NCBI GenBank assembly: GCA_025765615.1
Contig: JAIVFJ010000318.1
Coordinates: 1 to 64,000, forward strand
Direction of reading: 5' to 3'
From: Zopfochytrium polystomum
Taxonomy: Eukaryota > Chytridiomycota > Chytridiomycetes > Chytridiales > Chytridiaceae
DNA length: 64,000 bases
This document shows positions 54,271 through 64,000 of the stretch, piece by piece. How positions within the stretch are numbered: position 1 is the stretch's first letter; the number at the start of each line of letters is the position of its first letter. A program made the translations under genes and the position numbers. Below the pieces are notes generated by a model. That model was not told the DNA's origin. It was given only the letters and a program-made list of their open reading frames with translations, and did no database searches.

Positions 54271-54918
54271 ACCTCAGAGGGAACAAGCCAGTTGGTTCTG
54301 GCGGAGATTCCACCGCACCACGCCGATGGCATTCCGCCCTTTTGTCACCTTGGTGTTTCAGCGTGAAACTTTCAGCCAACGTTTATTTGTCTGCGTCCCT
54401 ATCGCAAACGCTTCCCGTCGTCCACGTTCCCCAACTTTCAGATCAGACAGGTAGACGGCTGGGAGAACAATGATCGATATGACATCAGAATCGAGGTGAG
54501 TTTTGTGGCGCCTCGGCTGATCTTGCGGTAGCAGTGCCGTATTATTTCCGGTCACGAGGTCGTTGGAAAGACGGAAGTCTTTGAATGGGAAGCCCAATGA
54601 TATAGAGTTGTTTCCAGCTTAGTCAACACGCACACACACCAAATTTGCTCCTTTTTTCCTTTTTTGGGTTATTTCCTTGGCAGTTAGCAGTCGGGCCGAA
54701 GCAAAAGACGGAAAAAACCAAGCAAACCTAAATTGAGAAAGAGCCAAAAAAAAAAAAAAAAAAAAAAATTAGAAATTAAACAAAGAAGCAAACGGCAAAC
54801 GGAATGGCGTGTGACCCCAAGAAGGAAAGAAAGGAAGAAAGAGAAAAATAGTAAACATTGAGACGTTAGAGACAGAGAGAGTAACAGCAACATACGACGG
54901 ACGACGACGACGACAACG
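54271..54918. other. Interval before carboxylesterase 1
   Basis: No gene supported; likely 3' remnants of the thioesterase copy and the carboxylesterase promoter. An A-run lies at about 54748-54768. Confidence 0.35.
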
Positions 54919-56990
54919 ATGCCCGCACTCCCCCACATCACTCCCGCCGCCGCCTTCCTTGCCGCCTTGGCCGCAGCCGCCGCCGGCGCTGCGTCGGGCT
55001 CGCCCTTGAAGGGGTAAGTGGGCGGCAGTTGTAGCTGGAATGGAGGAATGTCTGCTGCAGTCGGCTCACCGCGGGCCTCATATCGACAATAGTTGCGACT
55101 CGCAGATGACCTACTATGCAAGTCCTGTCGATGTGGACCTTCCGGTTCCGGTCGTCCCGCACTACAGCATGTCCTCTTCGGAGATGGACTACGCTTCCTC
55201 ACACCAAGTCACTGATCCGACCAGAAACTACGGGGATGACGGCTCCGGTCCCGCCGATGCCAATAAAGTGGAACTTCCATACGTAGGTTTCCTAAACTGA
55301 TCGCTTCCGCACCACGAGTCTGACTTTATTTGTCCACCAACAACCGTAGGGATCATTTACAGGATTCACCTTCTCGCCTTACAACGACACTACGAAAGTC
55401 CGTGTGCATCTGGGAATACCCTACGCCAAGGCGCCCGTCGGAGATCTCCGCTTCCTCGCACCACTGCCGATCACTGAAGATCTTGGAGACCGGACCGCAA
55501 CATCGTTTGGCCCTACCTGCATTCAGAACGTCACCTCGACGTACCCATTTCCTCAATCTGAAGGTAATGGCCCGGATCTCTTCTCGCGTGTGCTGCCAGG
55601 GTTGAAGCTGAATGAATAAGACAGATTGTCTTTTTGTCAATGTCTACGCTCCGGCCAACATCCCGTATGGGACGAAGCTTCCCGTAATGGTCTGGGTCTA
55701 CGGTGGAAACTTCGACTCAGGCAGTTCGAGTCTCGGACAGTTCAACGGGTCGACTATGGTCCATCGATCTATTGAGCTTGGTCAAGAGGTTATTGTTGTT
55801 TCCTTCAACTATCGTACGGGTGTCATGGGTTTCCTCGCTTCGCCTGAAATACAAAGCGCTGGCGGGTCGAATGCAGGACTGAAAGATCAGATTGCTGCTT
55901 TCCAGTGGGTGCGCCAAAACATTGGGGCCTTTGGGGGCGACGCAAACAAAGTAACTGCGTTCGGCGAGTCGGCTGGCAGCTGCTCCATTGCGAACCACCT
56001 GACAGCAACTCTTCCCGCGAGTGACTCCGCCCCACTCTTTGATGCGGCCATCTTGGAGTCATCCGGTGTTCACTTTGGGTACACTTACAATTGGACGACC
56101 ATCTACGGAACCATTACGGCTGGTCTGTTCTCGGTGACTGGTTGCAAGGACATTGGATGCCTCCGAGGCTTGTCGGCTGATGCTCTCAGGGCTGCGCAAA
56201 ATGTGATGGAAGCGAACGGCGCCACCTTCCGCCCTTACGTCGACGGCGACTACATCCCAACCAACCCGCAGAAGCGGCTCCTGTCTGGTGACTTCATGCA
56301 AGTGCCCGTCCTCGTCGGCACCAACACCGATGAAGGCACATTCTTTACCAGCACCACCACCCCGGACCAATATTCGGCTCTCGTCGACAAGGCATTCCCA
56401 GGGCTCCCCAGCTCGCTCACCACCACCATCTACTCACTCTACCCTCTCAACAACTACACCGCGACAATATTTGGCGCCACGGCTGCCCCGTTCCTTGCTT
56501 CTGCGGACCTGATCGGCGACTGGGCGCTTCACTGCCCGTCGCAAGCGCGTTGCGGACGCCTATTCGCTCCTGTCCACGGCCGTCGACCCCGCCGACGGCA
56601 AGCCGCTCGTCTATCGTTACCACTTCAACCACGTCCCGACCTACCTCCCGTCCAGCCTGCGCATTCTTTGGTGTCGCCCACTCGTTCGAGATTCCGTACG
56701 TCTTTGCCGCGCCCGAGACTCAGGCGTCCACGGGCGAGGACGCGCTCGCGAGGGAGATGGTGAGCATGTGGACCTTCTTTGGACAGTCAGCGGGGCGAGG
56801 CGGATTGAACGGATGGAAGGGACAGACGGTGGACTGGCCAAAGTACGAGGCGGTGGCGGCGCTCGGTGCGGGTGGTGGGATGAGGATGAGGATCGATGGT
56901 GCGGGTAGCTATGTGGTGGAGGTTGACAATGTTCGGACGGCAAAGTGCAACGTCTGGAACGCACTCACAGCCGCAATTTCAACGCCTTGA
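54919..56990 (+). CDS. Type-B carboxylesterase, copy 1 (two extra bases)
   Basis: Secreted alpha/beta-hydrolase of the carboxylesterase/lipase family. Exons 54919-55013, 55093-55282, 55350-55563, 55625-56990. Signal peptide MPALPHITPAAAFLAALAAAAAG. Motifs: VRVHLGIPYAKAPVGDLRF, DCLFVNVYAP, VMVWVYGGNFDSGSS (oxyanion hole), nucleophile elbow TAFGESAGS, and the acid/His regions GTNTDEGTFF and ILGVAHSFEIPYVF. Two extra single bases (near 56549 and in TTT 56667-56669) break the frame; similarity to copy 3 resumes after each, and removing both gives 620 aa in one frame. Sequence error is likely, decay possible. First of three tandem copies. Confidence 0.8.
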
Positions 56991-57540
56991 ACACTTTGTG
57001 TTGAAGATGTCAACTATAGAGAGTTTTGAGACTTCTTGTTATTCAGCGAGTAAGATGAAAAATATAATACGAACTAGCAATTTTTTGAGGTTCGATCAGT
57101 CCCTACACCTAAGGTCGGTGTGTCGAAAATGTCAGGAGCTTCGCTCACCGACCGCCCGGCTGAGCGCCAAAGCCTGTCTCTCCGCGAACAGAAAGCGACG
57201 CAAACCCAAAAACATCTGGAGCAGAGCTAACACACACTCACTCAAATATAAGTCATTCCCGCCCGAAACGCACCGTCTGTCTGCTCCGAAACGCCAAACA
57301 GGCAGTGCAGGCGTATTCACCCAGAATTTCAAAGCCATAGACCGAACGTACAATCGTATGGCTCCGTCCGAGTCCTGATGGTCAGTGTGGCCTCCTGGCC
57401 TTCACGAACATCGTAACGGTCCAATGTAACAACCTAACGCGAAGACAAATGTGGAAAACAATGAAAATCAATTTCCGAAATAAGCACGATGTTGAAACCA
57501 GTCGAACGGAGGTCTCAAATTTAACGAGAACGATTTGCTC
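56991..57540. other. Spacer between carboxylesterase copies 1 and 2
   Basis: 550 bp without a supported gene. Confidence 0.3.
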
Positions 57541-58694
<1,154 letters not shown>

Positions 58695-59126
58695 GCGTGG
58701 AGTCACGTTGTAGAATCGTCGGGCGGCGAGGCAAGCCGGGCGAAGTGCGCTTTTTGGAGCGGCGTGTCGTCGTGGTCGTCGTCGTCGTCGTCTGGTTCGG
58801 CTTTGGGTTCCTTCTTCTCCTCCCACCACCTCCTACTCCTCCTCCTCCTCCTCCTCCTCCTCCTCGTTCCGAGTATTTTTCTGTGTGCAAGTGTGATTAT
58901 TGACGACGTGATCATATTTGGTCAATCAGCCAATCAATCAATGAATGAATGCTTGCGTGATTGCACTGCTTGCGCTCCTGCGTTCGAAAAGCGTTTTTTG
59001 TCTTTTTGTCTCCGCTAGTTACAAAACCGCCCAGCCGTTATTAATGTGCATGCAATAATGCACTTTCAATTCTTCTGTTGGTGCGTGCACGGTTTCCATA
59101 ACCCTTGGTGTCACGTCGCCTTGGCT
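58695..59126. other. Spacer with CTC repeat
   Basis: A (CTC)n/(TCC)n tract at about 58815-58865 and GTC-rich repeats before it; no gene supported. Confidence 0.4.
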
Positions 59127-61148
59127 ATGCCACCGCCACCACTGCCACCATCGCCAGCCCTGTCGACCAGGTCCTCCCTGTTCGTCGCCACGCTCCTGGC
59201 AATATTGCTCGCACCAGCTGCGGTGGATGCCTTACCTCGCCGATCTCCCGATCTTCGGTCAGTCATCTCTCTCCCTCTGCAGGCCCCAGCCCCCAACCCG
59301 ACATCTTGTCCCACTGCCATTAGGTGTTCTTCCAAGAGCAGCCGCATGGGACAACTTCTGAGTGCGCTTCTTCCGACTCGCTTCGCAGACGGCTGCAGCC
59401 GTTCGAAGCCTGGTCCAGTTTCCGAAGGCCCTCCCACCTTGCGAGCAGATTTTCCTCAAGAAGCTGCAGCAACTTCGATCGTTAATAACACTGTGCAGCT
59501 GAGCTACGTGAGTTACTGCACCCCGATACGGTTGGCTGCAAAGTAAGCAGGTTCTCATCCATCGCCAGGGCAAGTTTACTGGGATTACGCGTTCACTGTA
59601 TAATGACAGCATCAATGTTCGAATGCACTTGGGTATTCCGTATGCTCAAGCACCCGTTCAGTCGCTACGATTCCTTGCCCCCAGACGAATAACTTCGAAC
59701 CTTGGGGAGAGAAATGCCACATCTTTCGGAGCCACGTGCATCCAAAGCATCAATTCAATATACCCGTTCGCCCAATCGGAAGGTATACGCTGGCTCGGCT
59801 CGTTTAAAATCAGTCCTCACGCATTTCCGCTGACTGCTTATTCATCAACGTGTTCGCTCCCGCCGATATACACCAAAGTATTAGGCTGCCTGTCATGGTT
59901 TGGGTTTACGGTGGAAACTTCGATTCTGGCAGCTCTTCCTTCAGCACGTACGACGGCTTAACCATGGTTGGCCGCTCAATCGAGCTCGGACAAGAAGTCA
60001 TCGTTGTTTCTTTCAACTACCGCCTCGGAGTATTTGGTTTCCTTGCGTCACCTGAGATTCAAGAAGCGGGCGGTTCAAATGCCGGTTTGAAAGATCAGGC
60101 TGCTGCCTTCGAATGGATCCGCGAAAATATAGAGGCATTTGGCGGAGACGCGACGCGTGTTACTGCGTTCGGCGAGTCTGCTGGCAGTTGCTCTATTGCA
60201 AACCACTTGGCCTCCAAACGTGCCATTGATGGCGTTGGACTGCTCTTTGACGCCGCAATACTCCAATCTGGAGGGGTCCACTTAGGTTCTGTGTTGAATT
60301 GGACGACCGTCTATGAGACTACCTTCCGTGCTTTGTCAAGAGCCACTCAGTGTGGAAATCTTGCGTGCTTACGCGGTCTCTCAGCCAATGCTCTCCGCGC
60401 TGCCCAAGTCGCTGTGCGCACCGTGTACCGCCCTTATGTCGATGAAGACTACATTCCAACTAACCCGCAGAATCGACTCGCGTCGGGTGACTTCATGCAT
60501 ATCCCTATTCTGGCCGGAACTAATACCAACGAAGGGACGTTATTTACTGGAATTTCGAAAGCCGAGGAGTACTCTATGTGGGTATCAGCCATGTTTCCAA
60601 TGGCAGCGACCACTCTTCTCGACCCGGTACATGGACTGTACCCCCTATCCAAGTACAACTCGACAGTTTTCGGTACCGACGCGGCGCCTTTTCTCGCCGC
60701 GGCCGACCTGATTGGCGACTGGATGTTTCAATGTCCCACGCAGGCCTTGTTGGACGCTTATGCTTTGTTTTCGACTGCCCATGATCCAGCCGATGGGAAG
60801 CCTCTCGTCTTTCGTTACCACTTCAACTATCTTCGAACCGACGTTCCTTCATCCGATCGAATCCTTGGAATCGCCCATGCATCCGAGATTCCTTTTGCAT
60901 TTGGTGCTGCAAAGTCGCGAATGTCCTCGTCCGATGAGGCACTCGCGCGCGAGATGGTCAGCATTTGGACTTTTTTTGGTCAGTCTGCGGGGCGGAGGGG
61001 CCTGAACGGGTGGAAAGGTCAGTCGGCTGACTGGCCAAAATTCGAGGCTGGAAGTAAAAAGCAGCTCCGAATTGATGGCGCTGGGAGCTACGCGGTCGAG
61101 GTGGATGATGGGAGGCGCGAAAAGTGCACGGCGGTTCAGCCAACATGA
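59127..61148 (+). CDS. Type-B carboxylesterase, copy 3
   Basis: Exons 59127-59507, 59569-59782, 59833-61148 sum to 1911 bp, 636 aa. ATG 59127 starts a Pro-rich n-region and hydrophobic signal core (SLFVATLLAILLAPAAVDA). Motifs: VRMHLGIPYAQAPVQSLRF, DCLFINVFAP, VMVWVYGGNFDSGSSS, TAFGESAGSCSIANHL (nucleophile), GTNTNEGTLF (acid), GIAHASEIPFAF (His), WTFFGQSAGRRGLNGW. Exon 2 is 214 bp, the same as in copy 1. The intron before DCLFINV lacks an AG: the bases before the expected junction are CTG, so either the site uses a rare TG acceptor, it is mutated, or one base is wrong. Otherwise intact. Confidence 0.85.
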
Positions 61149-61486
61149 TTTTCGGGTGTCCAAAACAACTGGTCGTTGTTCTCGTGTGCATTCTAAATAA
61201 ACGTTTTATTGGAAAGACAAGCCACAGGACGTCACAGGACGTCCGTCACACACACACCCACAAAGACTGTCAGCTCTGCTCATTGACGTGGACCCACCAT
61301 CCCATCGTTGAGCAGCACGCGCCCAGATCGAGCTTTTAGTTGGGTGGGTGCACGTCTCGCGCTGACCCTGGTCTCATCGCAACTCTATTTCCAACCTCAC
61401 CTCGTTGTTTACTTTTGTCGCCCGTCCCTCATTCGCTGTTCCATCGATCCACCTCTTTTTGCAGAGTTCCATCCCCTCGCAGCCGA
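61149..61486. promoter_or_regulatory. Carboxylesterase 3' region and upstream region of the PRELI gene
   Basis: AATAAA at 61195-61200 is a possible polyadenylation signal for carboxylesterase 3. The rest is pyrimidine-rich leader; no gene supported. Confidence 0.4.
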
Positions 61487-62152
61487 ATGGTCCACTTCTG
61501 GTCGCACTCAACGACGTACGACTATCCTTGGTCCACCGTCACCCAGGCGATATGGCAAAAGTACCCGAATCCGTTCGCCGCCCATGTTCTATCCAGCGAT
61601 GTCATCGACAGATACGTTGATGAAAGCGGCGTGCTTCACTCAACGAGGCTTTTCACCAAGGAAGGCAAGCTTCCCAAGTGGGGAAAGGCGGTAGGTTGTC
61701 ACCTTCGGATCCTGATTCGATCGTCTGATGACCCTTCATGCTACAACTATGTGTTGTTCAAATCAGCTCATCGGTTTACCCGTCGCCTATATCGTCGAGT
61801 TTTCCACACTCGATCCAAAGACTCGCACCTTCACTACAATCAACAGAAACCTTTCCCACGCAAAGCTCATGCTCGTCGAGGAACGGCAGGTTGTCCGATG
61901 TTCACCCACGCACCACACATCGACGATCTTGTCAACGGAGGCGTCCATCGTGTCGAATACATCGTTTGTCAGCATAAGAAGTCGGATTGAGGGGTTTGGA
62001 CTGAAGCGGCTGAAGGAAAATACGCTGAGGGTGAGCACATCCTGACCAAAGCGCTTGCACTAATTGAATGCTGTGGTTTCTCGTTTTTTAAGAGCTCCAA
62101 GGGCCTCTTGCATGTTCTTGAACGGTTGTCGGCCGGCCTTCGGCATGAGTGA
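61487..62152 (+). CDS. PRELI/MSF1-domain protein (Ups-like)
   Basis: Mitochondrial intermembrane-space lipid carrier; Ups1-Mdm35 moves phosphatidic acid and Ups2-Mdm35 phosphatidylserine between mitochondrial membranes. Exons 61487-61690, 61767-62030, 62093-62152 give 175 aa, normal for the family. Motifs: FWSHSTTYDYPWSTVTQAIWQKYPNP, HVLSSDVIDRYVDESGVLHSTRLF, AYIVEFSTLDPKTRTFTT, NLSHAKLMLVEERQ, and SRIEGFGLKRLKENTLR near the C-terminus. The ATG (61487) begins MVHFWSH, the usual start of the domain. Intact; which lipid it carries cannot be told from sequence. Confidence 0.92.
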
Positions 62153-62375
62153 CATATGGCACAACTCAAATCCAAGTTTTTGACCCACCGCGACAACTCT
62201 ACACTCACTGTACAAACCTTCACTCTCTAATTCATCAGGGACCTTTCCCAGAAGACGCGTGAGACTTTCTTGCACAACAAAACATTTCTTTGACAAATAA
62301 AGCTGAATATTTTGCAACCTTCGCAGAAGAGCATTGACAGCCAAAAGCTATAATTAAGTTGAAAGCCGAGGAACG

Positions 62376-63609
62376 TCATCCATGAGGGTCGTTCGCCCCA
62401 AACCGACGGACTTGGAGGGCAAATCCGCGCTCGAGCGGTCCCAGGCGCCGGTCGCCACGGTCCGCAAATCTACGGCTCCAGCTGATAACTGTGCTGACAC
62501 CATCCCTTTCGTTCACCGACTCTTCTGTGTTACCGCTAGACGGCAAGGGAAGAGGTGCGAGGTAATTTTCGGATTCGCTGCTGGACCAACGGCTGGAAGA
62601 ATCCATCAGTTCAACATCAGAGCGGATATCGATATCTTGGACTCCAGCTCGACGAAGGAAATACGCGTCTGGAGGAATCACTCCCCGATTATTCTTGTAG
62701 TATCCTGCAACCGTCTCCTCAACCAGAAAACCACTTTTTACGTAGAAGCGAAGCGCTTGCACGTTGCTGGTTTGCACATGAAGGCAAACATCCCGCGTCG
62801 GCCCGACCGAGTCAAGGAGGTAGCGAAGAAGGCGTGTTCCTGTGAAATTTTACGGGTGTAGGTGAGTGTTCATGTTCCTAAACAAAAAAAGGAAGCAGCA
62901 TGTTGTTACCAATTTGGAGACGGCGATACGGCGCAAGCACTCCGAGGGTCATCACATAAACCCTCTCTCGGTTGCGCGCTCCGACTGAGGCTATCCTCCG
63001 TTCAGCACCGTCAACAGCGGGACCGTCAGCCTCGGCCCTCTCTCCAGTTTGTTCCCGCCGGCAGCAAATTGCCCCGACGCACTCGTCTCCGACAAACGCG
63101 AGCGCGCAAAGATCCCTTTCTTGTATAACTACCTTGTAGAATCCGTCGTTGTACTGGATTGGGAATACTACGCTGTTCAGAAGACGTAATTGTCGAAGCA
63201 GGTTTCCGGCAGGATCCAGTGGCACAATTGCCACAGGAAGATGGGTTAGGTCCCTCAAATGAGAGGACCTAGAGGCAGGTCGCTTTTCGATCGACGGTAC
63301 GGATGTGCTTGTCGGCGTTGTTGGATGTTCAACTGGCCTGATGCTTTCTTCAAGGCGGAAAGGAGATCGCGGATCTGATCGTGGCTTGGGAAGTGGTCGG
63401 TGGTAGGGGTCGAGTAGAAAAGTTGCGGAAATTGGTACTGCGCGAGATGGTGGTGGGGAAGTCGATGGCCGAGTGGCTGAGGACATCGTCGCATCCGTCG
63501 ATGACAGTGGTGAGCAAGGGGTCGCGGAGGGAAACTGCTGTGGCGCGTCTGGCGAAGGTACCTGCTCAGTAACTCGAGCTGAGCCCCCATTGACGCTGAG
63601 CTGCAGCAT
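62376..63609 (-). CDS. NAA50-like GNAT N-acetyltransferase
   Basis: GNAT acetyltransferase resembling NAA50/San, which acetylates protein N-termini (Met-Leu and similar) and supports sister-chromatid cohesion. Exons 63609-62910 and 62839-62376, 387 aa. A Ser/Pro-rich N-terminus of about 120 aa precedes the domain: LRLLNSVVFPIQYNDGFYKVV, CVGAICCRRE, VYVMTLGVLAPYRRLQIGTRLL (acetyl-CoA loop, split by the intron), VCLHVQTSNVQALRFYVKSGF, and YYKNNRGVIPPDAYFL, all close to NAA50. A C-terminal extension of about 90 aa has no known domain. Animal NAA50 is about 170 aa, so both extensions are unusual. In-frame Met upstream of 63609 is absent. Confidence 0.88.
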
Positions 63610-63662
63610 GTGGGACAACAACGTTCGTTCCGTTTGTACGTTCTGACAAGTGCTGCTCTATC

Positions 63663-63977
63663 TCATTTTTTGATTGTTGTTGCAACCTCAAACTCTTTCC
63701 GCAACCAAACAAACAAAATATCCGCACGCTTTGTGTGCAAAGGGAACAGCGACTTCGGCTTCGTTCCATTCGGCCCACTCTCCGCCTTCTTCGCCTTTAT
63801 CAATTCGGTGCGTCCCGCAAAAACGCCCAAGCTTGCACCGACAAGGCGGAGAACTTCGATATAATCAGCCTGACTCATGCTCCGGGGTGGAAGAAAGACG
63901 GGGTAACCTTCCGCTAGGAGGTGCATCTTTGCCATTCGGTCGTGCCACCTTGCCAAAGTCTCCCAGTCACCCAGCAT
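63663..63977 (-). CDS. Hypothetical protein, possibly part of a larger gene
   Basis: Open frame of 104 codons from ATG 63977 (MLGDWETLARWHDRMAKMHLL) to a stop at 63663. It contains SQADYIEVLRLVGASLGVFAG and a Lys-rich C-terminus. No family recognised. It lies at the window edge; an upstream exon cannot be excluded. Confidence 0.35.
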   Translation of the reverse strand: MLGDWETLARWHDRMAKMHLLAEGYPVFLPPRSMSQADYIEVLRLVGASLGVFAGRTELIKAKKAESGPNGTKPKSLFPLHTKRADILFVWLRKEFEVATTIKK

Positions 63978-64000
63978 AAGGTAGTTTAGTCCGATCGCAT

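Overview
The window looks like nuclear DNA of an early-diverging, probably zoosporic fungus (chytrid or blastocladiomycete grade). Genes carry many short GT-AG introns. There is a Zn2Cys6 regulator with a fungal-specific transcription factor domain, a BFR1 homologue, a malate synthase, an HDEL-tailed PDI, and an ankyrin-like 'LEWW...SGL.LKYS' repeat protein of a kind I associate with zoosporic fungi. The lineage call is an inference from gene content. Host DNA is G+C-rich and CpG-rich.

Layout. 1-4.6 kb: mitochondrial dihydrolipoamide dehydrogenase (3' end outside the window), PDI copy 1, thioredoxin. 4.6-6.6 kb: gene-poor DNA with a 28-G run. 6.6-9.1 kb: Zn2Cys6 transcription factor. 9.6-16.6 kb: a DUF4419-family gene split by a DIRS-type tyrosine-recombinase retrotransposon (about 10.43-15.85 kb). 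16.8-23.1 kb: BFR1, PDI copy 2 (inverted relative to copy 1) and a broken F-box/ankyrin gene. 23.4-32.8 kb: ethanolamine/choline kinase, malate synthase, a coiled-coil protein, a three-finger C2HC protein and a small Ser/Ala-rich gene. 33.3-42.6 kb: truncated M14 carboxypeptidase, an ABCC transporter fragment, and an ankyrin gene interrupted by a complete 5.3-kb Ty3/gypsy chromodomain retrotransposon. 42.6-51.5 kb: hypothetical gene, RidA, ankyrin-like WW-repeat protein, a broken gene, flavin-reductase-like protein, F-box/ankyrin protein and a zf-HIT (Hit1/ZNHIT3-like) protein. 51.7-61.1 kb: lipid/ester hydrolase cluster with two thioesterase-like copies and three type-B carboxylesterase copies, some decayed. 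61.5-64 kb: PRELI/Ups protein, NAA50-like acetyltransferase and the start of an unknown gene.

Main point of interest. The Ty3/gypsy element (35958-41270) has identical 363-bp LTRs, a 5-bp target duplication, and arrays of perfect heat-shock elements upstream of its TATA box. Its primer-binding site is complementary to its own predicted RNA 5' end, as in Tf1-type self-priming. By my count it has only about 10 CpG dinucleotides in 5.3 kb, against a CpG-rich background. Together these suggest a young, stress-responsive, self-primed chromovirus shaped by CpG loss.

Caution. Several housekeeping genes carry isolated one-base indels after which the correct frame resumes. Many of these are probably sequence errors; frame breaks in this window should be checked against reads before being called pseudogenes.
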